A stretch of DNA of 64,000 nucleotides from Dryomyza anilis (lineage: Eukaryota > Arthropoda > Insecta > Diptera > Dryomyzidae): NCBI GenBank assembly GCA_951804985.1, contig OX638130.1, forward strand, positions 125,625,593 to 125,689,592, given 5' to 3'. Under the pieces are notes generated by a model. That model was not told where the DNA came from, ran no database searches, and saw nothing but the letters and a program-made list of their open reading frames with translations. Shown in pieces: positions 13,634 through 24,680 of this stretch (the stretch's first letter is position 1; each line of letters opens with the position of its first letter). A program made the position numbers and the translations under genes.

Positions 13634-16253
13634 TTGTTTTTGATAATTTGAATTTGGAGAAATTGTGTATTTTTAAACACTTACGTATTTTTTTTTAACA
13701 TCTAAATAGATTAGATGATTTGCAAAAATGTTAAGAAATAGGCATTGATTTCGGTAAGTTTTGATTTTGGACAAAACTTGAACCGTTCTTCAATGGATAA
13801 TTATGTCATATTTAATTCTAACGAATAAGAACTATCACAAATACTCGTATACTACATGAAACTGTAGAAAATAAAAGAGTAATAATTAATTAAATTTAAT
13901 ATTTAAAGTCTATTCCATAATAAAAACACTATCAGTATTACGTATTTCCAAATATCTACATCTAAAGTATCCAGATATAAGATTTTTGATTATTCCGCGC
14001 ATATGTTTTTAGGCAAACACACAGATAAATGGAAGTTTGTAGGCAGCATATGACAAGTTATCAATTTTTTGTAAAATTTTAACGACAAATTTTTCTCATA
14101 TTTGGAGGACGGCATATTTTTGTCTTATTTTATAGGACTCGAACGAAATCAAGTAAAATCTGTACAATTTCTGTATTCGAAAACTTGAATTTCATACTTT
14201 AAACTTTAGAATTTCTGTGAAAATCATGAAAGATTTATTCATTTCCAAACTGTTGAGTATTAAAAATTGCTTTGGGACATATATTGAACATTACTGTAAC
14301 GGGTATTCAGTATAAACGACATATTTGTTTGTAAATATAACCTATTTAGACTATAAAAAACTCTACATAATATAAAAGTACTATGCTAATTTTAAATACT
14401 TTCCTATTATAAAAAAAAACTTTTCAGAATAATGAATTTCTCAATTTCAAAGTTATCTCAATCTATGAAACCGTAAATTTTTGAAATCCTACAGATTCAA
14501 GTATTTCACAAACCAAGTGCACCTCAAAAATTAACAACTTTAGCCACAAAATTGCCCAGCATCCTACAAGTCAATCGACGACGACAACAAAATCAACACG
14601 AGTCCTGCCAAAGGACACAGCTCACTCCCCATCAAGGAGCAACTGTGCACAGAGTGTAGAGCGCAACGATCGAGCAAAACCAAGAACAACACAAACTCTG
14701 TGACAGCCGACAACCGAGACCAAAATGCGGAGCACCGACTAGTTGAAGCAAAAGACACAGCAACGTGGCCAAGAGTATAAAAAAGCAACACGTCTAAATT
14801 AAAAAAAAAAAACATTGAACCTCATAAACTGGCAGCAGAGGCAGCCGAGTAGATGCCGCAGCAGATGACGAGAAACACCAACCAAAATGTCGCGAGCGAT
14901 GTCGCGTGACGTGCCGAACCGAAGCAAACCAAACCGGAGGGAGTCCGTTCTATCGAGACTGAGCAAAACGACACAGTAGAGGGACACAAGACAGACAGAC
15001 ACATGGATGGATGAATGGACGGACATTCAGTTTGATAGATAACATAGGAAGGACAGGACAGGACACTCAAATGGAAGCAGCGCTGCGCTGCTTGCGCTCT
15101 TTTGTTCCGGTTGCTGTGTGTGGAAGTTGTTCTTGTTCTTCTTGTTGCTGCTTCCTTTGCATGGCTTGAGTTCGGCTATGCTTGTTGTTGTTGTTGTTTT
15201 TCTTGATGTCTTCAGCGCATATACTACATCCTGCTCTCTCTCTTGCAAAGCAACGCATATCCTAAAGTGTGACGGAAAATAAAATTTTTACTTTTGGTTC
15301 TATTTTTTGTTGTATTTTGTTGTTTTTGTTACTTTGGTACGTCTTGAAGAAAATTGTTTAACATGCATTTTGAGCAATTTGCAACGCTCGGTGGCAGCTC
15401 ATTCATGTCCTGATGTGTCGACCGTGTCGTCGCAGTTGCTGCCGAGCAGCGCTAGCTGCAGCACACGTACTCGTGCGTGTGCTCCGTTCTGCGTTCTCCG
15501 CACGGCACGGAACTCCTCACGGAGTGCACGACGATGACACGTTGGGTTCGGTGTTGCTCCGACGAGCTACGTATGAGATAAGCGTGTCCTCGCTTAGTGC
15601 AGGACATGCGACGACGGTGCTCCTGATGAGAGGTGCTCCTATGGAGGCGAAGAGTTCACGTTTTTTTGTGTTTATTACGATGTGGTGTTGGCAGTTTAGA
15701 GAAAGTTTTTTTTTGTGTGGCGTAATTTCGGTTTTTGGAGAAAAGTGTTTTTTTTAAAATGAATTCAGAAGTTTTTTAGATCTACATTTTAAAATATATC
15801 GGCATATACAATTTCCAAATGAAAATAATTCGAACTTGTATTTGCTTTGGATTTAATTCAATCCGTTCAAGTTATGTGAAACAGATTCAGTTCTATTTTT
15901 GCTGTCAATGAAGTGAAGTCCGAAGTCCGATGAAGTCCGAAAAAAGTGAATTTGGGTAATTTGGGTGAAATATGACAGAAAGAAACCCAATGGCCTTTAC
16001 TATGAATAGCTAAAACAGAAAGCTCTCTACGACTAGTAGAAATTGAACTAGGGTCATTATTGGAAACTGATAAAAAGTTGAAGGAAGTTTTTCCTCGTTA
16101 TAAGCTGACCAGTTACATGACGACCATGAACTAACCATATGAACCCTTATAGGGTATATTGCTGCTAGGGATAAAACAAAATACTATAAAGTCGTTTTTA
16201 TCTAAAGTGTTTCTTAGTTTAAGAAATATCAATATTTTAAAAATGTATACAAT
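13634..16253. other. Intergenic with a GC-rich block at 14.56-15.76 kb
   Basis: 13634-14540 is AT-rich and featureless. From about 14560 to 15760 the GC content rises and the sequence looks single-copy, with CAA/GTT runs. A TATAAAAA lies at 14776-14783 on the plus strand, but no clear initiator or open frame follows. Overlapping frames of 60-114 codons on both strands lack any family motif. The block could be an enhancer or a non-coding transcript; no claim is made. Confidence 0.35.
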
Positions 16254-16515
16254 ATATCGTCGTTGTAGAACGAAAAGTCACCAAATACATTTTTATGAAA
16301 ATCTTAAATTTCAACTTTGTTGGTAATTATTTCAAAAAGTAATTGTTACATTTTTAAAGTTGAAATACCAATTGATAGATACACATTTTCTTATCATTTG
16401 TTACAAATATTGAGCACATCGTTCAGAAATTGACAGATATATAAAGATTTTTGTAAATGAATAATTGGCATTTTAAATATGTCGTTGGTGACTTTTAATT
16501 CTAAAACGACGATAT
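16254..16515. mobile_element. TIR element, family E, complete copy (~262 bp)
   Basis: The left end ATATCGTCGTTGTAGAACGA continues to AAAGTCACC. The right end GGTGACTTTTAATTC continues to AAAACGACGATAT. They are inverted copies of about 29 bp. A second copy with only the left end is at about 49735-49920. The terminal bases ATATCGTC are the same as in family B. Non-coding. Confidence 0.7.
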
Positions 16516-17025
16516 GTTCTTTATACAGTATTTGTTATACAAAGTACTTCAATATAAAGGAAATATCAATATTAAAAATAAGGTTCCAAGGAGTAACAAA
16601 CAACAACAATGAAATGTTAATAAAACCCTTAAATATTATAAATATTTGATGAAATATACTAAAGCCTAATTAGTTGGAAAAAAACTTGGTAACCAACTCG
16701 CAAAAATTGCGAAAATTGCATCTTAAAATTCAGTTTGTCTAATATCAGGAATACCAAGTTTGAAAACGAAGCTAAAAATAAAGATTTCAATATAAATTTC
16801 TATAAAATATCTTTAACAAAAAGTATTTCTTGTAATAAGAAATACCAGTGCAATATAAATGATTACAACATTAATTATATTTGTATCAAAAACTTCGGAT
16901 GTTTACAAAATTATTTTAATGATATTGAACAAAAAAATAATAAAATAAATTGTATTAAAAATCTAGTTATAGCTAAAAGTGTTTGAAAACTATATTTGAT
17001 AATAGATGACTCTAAAAATATAAGT

Positions 17026-20000
17026 TTCGTTTTTTTTTTTTTTTTTTTTACAAATTAACCAAAGCTCAGGGGATGCCCCCTATTCATGCAATGCACAGTG
17101 TTGATCGTAAGAAGGGATGATAGGTTAAATGGAGGGTGGAAAGATGGAGTAGTGTCGGTGAATGTTTGTTTTGAACTTGCCAATATCAAAAATGTCGGGA
17201 AAAACAGACGCAGGGAGATTGTTCCACAAACGTATCGTGCGACTGAAGAACGAATTCTCTCGGTAATGCGTGGTTCTATTGAGAGCCGAGTGAACTACGA
17301 AGGGGTGGGCTTGGTTCGATGCCCGAGTAGAACGAGAGGACACACGACCTGGTGGAATCAGGCCATGTATTTCCCTCGAACACTTACCATTGTAATACCT
17401 ATAGAACAGGCTTACACACCCTACGGTCCTTCGGTGCTCAAGAGAACCAATAGAGGATGAAATATTTTCATCCCCTATTAAATATATTGCACGCTGTTGG
17501 ATTCGATCCAGGAACTCCAAAGAAGATTTTGAAGCCCCTGCCCATATGTGCGAATTATATTCCATCTTAGGCCGAATATAGGTGGTGTAGACAGTGCGCA
17601 AGTCAGCTGGAGTGAAGTATGTCTTACACCGTTTTAAAAAACCGAGGCACTTGGCCGCCTCTTTCGACACGTCAAATATGTGATCATTCCAACGGAGATC
17701 ACATTGAATTGATATGCCCAGAACGTCAAGAGCAGCTGACTCTGCAATATCCACAGTACCCATATTAAGGGGAGGTAGGGTTGAATCCATTCTTTTGTGA
17801 GACAACAGACAACATTGGGTCTTGCGTGCATTAAAATCAACTCTATTTGCAAGACCCCAATCGGAGATTGTTTTAAGGTCATTATTGAGTGTGTCATTCA
17901 TAGTGCGTCTTTTACTCTCAATCTCCAAAGAGGTTGGGCGCTTTTTGAACGAGTATGAATGACAAATGTTGCTATCATCTGCAAAGGAATGGATTGGGTT
18001 CTGGGTCAATGACAGAAGGTCATTGATAAATACCAGAAATAGGGACGGGGATAGGACGGAACCCTGCGGAACTCCAGAATTGATGAAATGTTGTTCCGAA
18101 AGAACACCATCCATCGCAACTCGTATTGAACGACCCTGGAGAAAACTCGATATCCATCGAGTAAAAGATTCACCAACACCATATGCAAATAGTTTTGAAA
18201 CGAGGGCTTTATGCCACACTCGATCAAAAGCCTTGGAGATATCAAGAGCAACAGCCTTGCTCTCCCCGAAAAGGTGAACACAATTATTCCACTTTTCGGA
18301 GAGGATCGCCATCAAGTCACCTGTGGATCTGGTCCTACGGAAACCGTATTGTCGGTCACTGAGCAATTCGTTGTGCTCAAGATAGTTCACAAAGTGGAAG
18401 TTAATTACGCTCTCCATTACCTTGGAGAGTGCAGAGCATATTGCAATGGGTCGGTAATTGGCAGGGTTCGTGGCCTCGCCCTTTTTCGGAACTGGCTGGA
18501 CATTGGCAACCTTCCAACAAGATGGAAAAACTCCTGTCGTGTAGGAGATGTTGAAAAGGTTACGCAACGGACAAGCCAGCGTTGACGCGCACTTCTTCAA
18601 CACATGGGCAGATATGCCATCTGGCCCAGAGGCTTTGTTAATGTTGAGGTTTTCTAAAACCTTTTTAACTGCCCGAGTTCGAAAATGTATCTCCGGCATT
18701 GCAGAAGAAACAGAATCGACGACAGGCAGTGGTTGATTACTATCTGGGAGCGTTGAATTATTTGCAAATAATTCTGCCAAGAGATTAGCTTTATCAACCG
18801 GGTCAGTGAAGGTCTGGCCATTCATACTAAGAGTTGGAGTAGACGATGTCGTCTGATTCTTCACCCTTTTTACAAATGACCAGAAATTTTTACTACCCCT
18901 GTGATAGAGTAGGACCTTTTTGCGCGCGTTTTGTTCGTGAAGAAACTTTTCGCGCGAGATCACGGCATTACAGCGATTCCTAGCCTGTATACGAAGTCTT
19001 TCAGTATCAGCATTCTTGTTAGAACGCCAAGTCTGAAAGGCTTCCTCTTTCGACCTGACTGCAATCCTGCAAGTCTCATTAAACCAAGAGTGGTCCTTAG
19101 GTTTAATGCTAATTTTTTTAGAAGGTATGAAGGACCGCATACCTAATAAAATAATATTTTGTACCATTAAAGCCGCAGCATTTATGTCTCTGTCAGCGAA
19201 ACACAATTTCCAATTAAAGTTGCGAAAAAAATCATTTAACGCAACCCAATTTGCTTTTTCGTAAAGCCATACATTCCTCTTCGGGGCTTTAATCGAAGAG
19301 GCGCGTAAACTAGAATACGAAAACTCAGCGGAAACAGTACAGTGGTCGGAATTACCAAGAGGTGCAAGGACTTTTACATCATATTTTTCATGATGTGAAG
19401 TCAGAAAAAGGTCTAGGACTTTTGGGCTTTGCCCGCCGACGCGTGGAATATACGTCGGCTCCTTCACCATTTGAGTGAGTTGGTTGCACTCGGCAAAAAG
19501 CTCAACATAACAACCCTCCTGTGTTGATAGACCCGAGTGGCTCAACCAAGTGGCGTTGTGCACATTAAAATCGCCCGCAACAACAATTTCACTGCCTGGA
19601 AATTGCTCCAATATATTTGAGATCGAATCAGATAAGGCATCCAGCTTATTACAGGTGGAAACCCTATCTAAATTCGGACTCCTATAAAGAAAGCACAAGT
19701 GCATGATGTGTGTTTGGATTTTGAATTTAACCCAAATAGTATTAAATTCGCTATCCGACACACTATGTTGTTGCTGCAGTTGATACGCAACGTCACTTCG
19801 GATAAAAAGAGCAAGGCCCCTATGGGCAGAGAATAATGGCAATAGGTGATAACCAGGTATATGAAAATCCAGTGGATCTGCACCCTCACCAACCTGGGTC
19901 TCACCTAGTGCCATTATTTGTGGCCTATGGATGGACACATACGCATATACCGAGAAAAAATTCGCCCTTAGCCCACGAATGTTGCAAAAATCTATGCGAA

Positions 20001-20540
20001 ATTTTTGCGACATTTTTTCTACTGGGCAACTTCAAAACAGACATACATACTACCAAGGCGCAGCAGTTGAAACAAACAAATGAGAGCGTAAGTCAAGCCG
20101 TGGTGAGTGTTATGCCTTCACCACAGCATAGATTACGCACTCACTGCAGCCTCAACCGTGCGCGCTAGTAGCGTGGAGTAGGATGGGGGAGGGAGGGGAT
20201 ACGTCAACAAACCTGTGCAATTGCAGCAAAGAGCATAGAAAAGCCCTTTGCGTCGGCAATTGCAAAAACAGCGAGTGCGGCAACTCAGCAGGCAGCGCGA
20301 AACCGGTTCTATCACGCGGTTGTTGTTGTTGAATTATTATTGTTTTATTTATTTGGTGTTTCTTTTTAGTTTTTTATGTAAATTATTATTAGTTTGTGTT
20401 TCAATTTAATTTTGTTTTATTTCGTTTATTTATCTTATGTTGGGCGGGCACATTAAACACAGTTTTGAAACACATTTATACTAAACGACGGACGGAACAC
20501 GTTAAAAAAGACAAGAGACGACACGACACGTCCGTCCCCC
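17026..20540 (-). mobile_element. Full-length-looking non-LTR retrotransposon (LINE)
   Basis: On the minus strand the element has about 530 bp of 5' UTR, one long intact ORF (20013-17125), a 75-bp 3' UTR and a poly(A) tail (20 T on the plus strand at 17030-17049). The proposed 5' end GGGGGACGGACGTG at 20540 is supported by a possible short target duplication, ATAAGT, at 17020-17025 and 20541-20546. Six bases is weak evidence, so the ends are approximate. No separate ORF1 (gag-like) is visible. The unbroken ORF and tail point to a recent insertion. Confidence 0.85.
17125..20013 (-). CDS. LINE ORF2-type protein: AP endonuclease plus reverse transcriptase
   Basis: 962 residues, no stops. The N-terminal endonuclease/exonuclease/phosphatase domain (about 1-230) has catalytic-type residues N11, E38 (LGETQ), D148/N150 (GDFNVH) and D223/H224 (NSDH). 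A linker runs to about 440. Reverse transcriptase (about 440-780) has KASGPDGI, NYRPIAICSALSKVMES, ALDISKAFDRVWH (D591), GVPQGSVLSP (647-656) and FADD (D679-D680), the usual YADD box with Phe. The C-terminus ends in a RLWNNLPASVFP-type motif common in CR1/L2 and jockey-group elements. No RNase H or CCHC knuckle is apparent. It would nick target DNA and copy its own RNA in place. Clade assignment (jockey superfamily, CR1/L2-like) is tentative. Confidence 0.95.
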   Translation of the reverse strand: MSQKFRIDFCNIRGLRANFFSVYAYVSIHRPQIMALGETQVGEGADPLDFHIPGYHLLPLFSAHRGLALFIRSDVAYQLQQQHSVSDSEFNTIWVKFKIQTHIMHLCFLYRSPNLDRVSTCNKLDALSDSISNILEQFPGSEIVVAGDFNVHNATWLSHSGLSTQEGCYVELFAECNQLTQMVKEPTYIPRVGGQSPKVLDLFLTSHHEKYDVKVLAPLGNSDHCTVSAEFSYSSLRASSIKAPKRNVWLYEKANWVALNDFFRNFNWKLCFADRDINAAALMVQNIILLGMRSFIPSKKISIKPKDHSWFNETCRIAVRSKEEAFQTWRSNKNADTERLRIQARNRCNAVISREKFLHEQNARKKVLLYHRGSKNFWSFVKRVKNQTTSSTPTLSMNGQTFTDPVDKANLLAELFANNSTLPDSNQPLPVVDSVSSAMPEIHFRTRAVKKVLENLNINKASGPDGISAHVLKKCASTLACPLRNLFNISYTTGVFPSCWKVANVQPVPKKGEATNPANYRPIAICSALSKVMESVINFHFVNYLEHNELLSDRQYGFRRTRSTGDLMAILSEKWNNCVHLFGESKAVALDISKAFDRVWHKALVSKLFAYGVGESFTRWISSFLQGRSIRVAMDGVLSEQHFINSGVPQGSVLSPSLFLVFINDLLSLTQNPIHSFADDSNICHSYSFKKRPTSLEIESKRRTMNDTLNNDLKTISDWGLANRVDFNARKTQCCLLSHKRMDSTLPPLNMGTVDIAESAALDVLGISIQCDLRWNDHIFDVSKEAAKCLGFLKRCKTYFTPADLRTVYTTYIRPKMEYNSHIWAGASKSSLEFLDRIQQRAIYLIGDENISSSIGSLEHRRTVGCVSLFYRYYNGKCSREIHGLIPPGRVSSRSTRASNQAHPFVVHSALNRTTHYRENSFFSRTIRLWNNLPASVFPDIFDIGKFKTNIHRHYSIFPPSI

Positions 20541-20737
20541 ATAAGTGCGTTGACGCTACTTAATAATTAGGGTAGGTGGGAAATGTTTTGTTCTGCATTC
20601 AAAAAGATACATTTAAATATTTTTAAAAATTCTTTTGATAGACCCTTATTGAGAGTGGTTCGTGAACTAACGTTTTGCATTAACAGGATACAATTTATAT
20701 GTCATTTAATTGATTTTTGAGCGATTTTTCAAAACAA
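20541..20737. other. Short intergenic stretch between LINE and MITE A copy 2
   Basis: Contains GGGTAGGTGGGAAATG at 20570, which resembles the left end of the element starting at 21158. The family A element at 20738 may therefore have inserted into an older repeat. No gene is seen. Confidence 0.35.
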
Positions 20738-21127
20738 CCCAGTCTGTCATGTCTCGGAGTCCTTCGATGCCTCGATTTTTTATCGAACAACTTAAAGTTC
20801 GAACTCGTTGTTTTATCGGTTGTAATTTTGGTAATTTCTCGTACATTTAAATTCATTGACAAGATACGATATATAATCATTTGTCGCATCGATATCGTAA
20901 TATTTTTCGAAGCAATATCGAACATTGATCATTTTTTCTACGATATCGTTCCGATTTCAAAAAAGTTCTCGTACTGAGAAAACTCCGACAAAACGCATCG
21001 ATATCTACCTACCATGTAGGTCCAATTTGATGCTCGATATCGGTACGAGAAAGTGTCCGATATCGTGTTATTTCTCCTTATTTTCACATTGATCTCGTAA
21101 CGATTACGAAACGAATGGCATACTGGA
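20738..21127 (+). mobile_element. MITE, family A, copy 2 (390 bp, TSD AA)
   Basis: Begins CCCAGTCTGTCATGTCTCGG and ends CGAATGGCATACTGGA. Flanked by AA at 20736-20737 and 21128-21129. Same internal order of blocks as copy 1, including CTACCTACCATGTAGGTCCA. Non-coding. Confidence 0.85.
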
Positions 21128-21157
21128 AACTAATTTTTGGATCTCTTGAAAAATTCT

Positions 21158-21464
21158 GGGGTAAAGTGGGAAATGTTAAAAAGTTTACAAACAGGCAAAT
21201 TATTTCTTATTTCTGTATTAGTTCATGTTTATTTACAACATAAACAATATAAATAGAGTCAGAATATAAAAAAATATTAATGAAATGCACAAAAATCTAA
21301 AAAGATCTAAATAATCTAAAAAATGAATGTGAAGGAAAAAATAGTGAATATTCATAAATATCTAACAGAAACTATATATTAAAATTAAAATTGTCCACCA
21401 TTAGAATTGCTTAAAATACATATCGTACTTTCCCAAAAAATAAAAATGGTTCCCACATTACCCC
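21158..21464. mobile_element. TIR element, ~307 bp, ends GGGGTAAAGTGGGAA
   Basis: Left end GGGGTAAAGTGGGAAATG at 21158 and right end GGTTCCCACATTACCCC ending 21464 are inverted with few mismatches. The interior is A-rich and non-coding. A related left end appears at 20570. Confidence 0.5.
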
Positions 21465-22026
21465 AACCAATATAGCAATTTCTACTAGGCTTAGCACCAT
21501 TTAAACTACGTTCACTTATATGCAAAAAAAAGATCCATTATTGAAGGTAATGCATACAAAATAAAGTTTCAGGGAGTAACAACATAAATTAAATTTTGAT
21601 AAAACAAACTTTAAATCTTTACAAAAATCTACAATGCCACAAAATATAGTACTTCCCAATAGTTAGAAAAACGTAGTACATATTAAGTCTCCAGAAATGT
21701 TTTTTCAAATGAAATCTAAGTATATTTAATATGAGGCATATTAAAATTTATATTTCTTTTAAATCTCTTTTACATAAAGTAGTTCTTTACAAAATTCAAC
21801 ATAATTTCTGCAATATAAAACATCAAAAATAAGTTTATGGTAACGACAACCGTGAAACTTAACAAAAACCTTAAATTTCTTTATTACAATGAAACAGTCC
21901 ATAACCAGTAAATTTTAAAAAATTAAATATTAAAACCAATGCAAAATACATTCGGTAGACATTATGCTCTTGATTTTTTATATTACTTAAACAGCACTTA
22001 TTTTCAATAATCTATTAAAAATTCTA
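21465..22026. other. AT-rich repeat-like DNA, no gene
   Basis: CAATTTCTACTAGG at 21477-21490 resembles the terminal repeat of the element at 42695-43127, so an old fragment is likely. The block from about 21560 shares GGAGTAAC and later words with 16590-16870, suggesting an older dispersed repeat that also underlies the LINE flank. No coding signal. Confidence 0.3.
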
Positions 22027-22708
22027 TATATCGTCACTATCATGAAAAATGGGCGAATGTGTAATTTTTGACATTTGCGGTTTATTACATTTTTGAATGT
22101 AGTTTTTCCTCAAGTATACTGTGCTAAAATCATGTGTGGTTTTATTAGATATTTCTAGTCACAAAAGACTAAACCAAAAGAGCGAATTCAAAAAATTGAA
22201 AAAGTTTCATGCCAAAAGGGCGAATCTTTTCGTTTTTTTGCCATAACTTTTGATTGGTATATGCTAAAATAGTGGTGTAAAGGCATTAATTCTTTATTTT
22301 TAAAGCACCTATCGATCAACATCATTATTTTAAAATATTTTTTTGAATTTTTATTATTTGCTAGAAAAATGTTTAGCAAATAATGACGCCAATCGATAGG
22401 TGCTTTAAAAATAAACAATAAATGCCTTTACATTACTATTATATCTTGTACCAATAAAGAGTTATAGCATAAAAAACAAAAATATTTGTATTTTGGTCAG
22501 AATATAGCCTCACAAAATCCATTTTTATAATTCAGTACGTTCTTCAAATCCAAAGATATTTTATATACATTATAATAATAGATGAATAAACCAAAATAAC
22601 AAAATAAAAAGAAGAAAAATAAATTTAACTAATTTAAACTTAAAAATTTGATTTCCCAACATTTTTAAAAATGCATATTCGCCCCTTTGGCATGACAGTG
22701 ACAATATA
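22027..22708. mobile_element. Foldback-like TIR element, family B, copy 2 (682 bp, TSD TA)
   Basis: Left end TATATCGTCACTATCATG and right end CATGACAGTGACAATATA are inverted, with TA on both sides (22025-22026 and 22709-22710). The centre is a long hairpin with CACCTATCGATCAACATC (22308 on) facing GACGCCAATCGATAGGTGC (near 22385-22403), bracketed by further inverted blocks. Non-autonomous. Confidence 0.78.
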
Positions 22709-23900
22709 TACCATAAAATTACAGATGAATGAGTTATAGATTTGTATAAAAATGAGAGACATGTTGGTCTATATAAAGACAATACAACTTTTGTAAGTTT
22801 TTTATTTACTCTTTATAATATTATTTATAAAAAAATCAACAAAATTTAGTATTTCCTTAAAAAATGACTCTATTACAAAGCAAATAGTTAGATAAAATCA
22901 CATAAATAATTCAAAATTTCGTAAATTTTCTTGTTTTCAAATGGGTCTAAAGATCCAAGTGTCCTCAACATCAGGAATACCATTTTTTCATACACCGATC
23001 TCATTTATATACCGCGTGTATAAGTGTCCTTGACATCAGGAATACAATTTTTTAATATACCCATCTCATTTATATTTTATATTACGTTTAAATTAACCTA
23101 TATTTGATATTTTAACAATTGAAGAATTCGGAACAATATGATACAATCCATCAAGAAATTTATTTGAAAAGTTTAAACTGCATTTATTAGTTCAATATAA
23201 TTTTGGTATATATAAAATTGAACATCAAAGATACCCATTACATATCAAACATAATTACGGCACAAATCTTTCTATTATTTTTCAATTATTTAATTTTGCA
23301 TAGGGAAAGTGTGTTCGAAAGAGAATACCTTAAACATTTTACTGTATAATCCGCAAATATTTAAGAAATTTTATATATCGATCAATTTATAATATATCAA
23401 GATCATAATTGTATTAAATGACGCAAATATGTAAAAATAATAAATTTCATTCTCATTATCATCATATATTTCAAATAATACCATTAATATTTAATAAACT
23501 GAAAATAATATAGTTTTCTAAAAGAGTTCCCTTCAGAAATCTGATGGCTTACTAAAAACACTATAATCTTAAAGTTGGTGTGTCATATTTTCTTAAAAAA
23601 AATATATATTAAAAATATATAGAATATACTGAAATAAGTTCGAAACGTACTTAGTAGATAATACACTTGCTCAAGGTATAGTCACCCAGATAAACTGCGA
23701 CTAATTAGAGACAACATACAATGAATTTAAGCACCGACTAAAACTAAAGATTAAAGAGTTAATCCAGAGCCAGTGCGATTAAAATATTGTAAAGCGCATA
23801 ATGAAAATATTTAGAGCGAAAGAAAAATTTAGCAGAAATTTGGATTTTATGTAGAATTCAAAATATATAATTCAATTGTATAGAATTCAATATACAATAT
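22709..23900. other. AT-rich intergenic with a short direct repeat
   Basis: A ~55-bp segment with GTGTCCTCAACATCAGGAAT (about 22962) is repeated about 61 bp later as GTGTCCTTGACATCAGGAAT (about 23024). A related phrase, ATATCAGGAATACCA, occurs at 16741. Otherwise AT-rich without recognisable genes. Confidence 0.4.
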
Positions 23901-23939
23901 AAAAACTTTCAGTATATTGAACAGATTTACAAGTCATGT

Positions 23940-24680
23940 GAAGAATTGGAGTATTTCAAGTATTGAGTGTAGTATAAGCAAATTACTCCACAATTTCCGG
24001 CAGGTACCCCCGGCTGATACCATAAAACCATGGTTTTCTTGCGTTTTACAACCTGTAGAATCCTGACAATCGCCAAACAAATGCGCGGATTAACAGGTAA
24101 AATCCACAACAAAACAACCAAGTCCCACAGAAGCCTTTTTGGTGGTGGCCGCGAAAAAACGCAACTAAATCTCAAAGGATTCAGCACCGATTAACCGGAT
24201 CGATTCAGTTTAAGTAACAAACACTACATACTATGCGGCCGATACGATACGATCCGCCGTCAATCCGCAATCCAATAAAATGAACCAATTTTTATGATCG
24301 AGTCCAGTTTATGATGCAGGACTCGATGCAGGTAGCGCGTGCGCAATTGGTGCGGCGACGGGTACCGCGAACGGATTAAAGGTACTATATGGGTACCAGG
24401 TCAGTTAGTCGGTGTTCTTTTTTTTTTATTGCGCGCGCTCAGGCGATCCTGCTGCTTGAGTGTTAAATTCCTAAAAAAGGACACAAAATCATGCAAATAT
24501 TTGTAGGCTCAGAGGCGCGGATTGACTTTTATAAGTAAAGGATTAAATTGATGTATGGATTAAAATTGATGCGGTTTACCTGTGAATCGAGTTAAATAAA
24601 AAATTATGATCGCCATAGTTATTAAGGAAGGTGGCAGGTACTCCGTGGAAGGTGGGCGCGGGAGGAAACAGCTGGGTATT
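23940..24680. promoter_or_regulatory. Candidate early-embryo enhancer (Zelda and Bicoid-type motif cluster)
   Basis: A GC-richer, apparently single-copy island about 14.4 kb upstream of the run ATG. CAGGTA-type heptamers are at 24001-24007 (CAGGTAC), 24094-24100 (CAGGTAA), 24329-24335 (CAGGTAG), 24576-24582 (TTACCTG, reverse) and 24635-24641 (CAGGTAC). GGATTA cores are at 24087-24092, 24373-24378, 24540-24545 and 24557-24562. The first GGATTA sits one base from a CAGGTAA. By family knowledge, run stripes depend on maternal and gap inputs and on Zelda. That this island drives run is inference; motif matches alone do not prove binding. Confidence 0.5.

Noticed and set aside
14776..14783. TATAAAAA as a promoter for a plus-strand gene
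   Set aside because: No initiator, open frame or splice signal follows; a single TATA match is expected by chance in AT-rich DNA.
17966..18277. Several plus-strand frames inside the LINE
   Set aside because: They are antisense shadows of the reverse transcriptase ORF.
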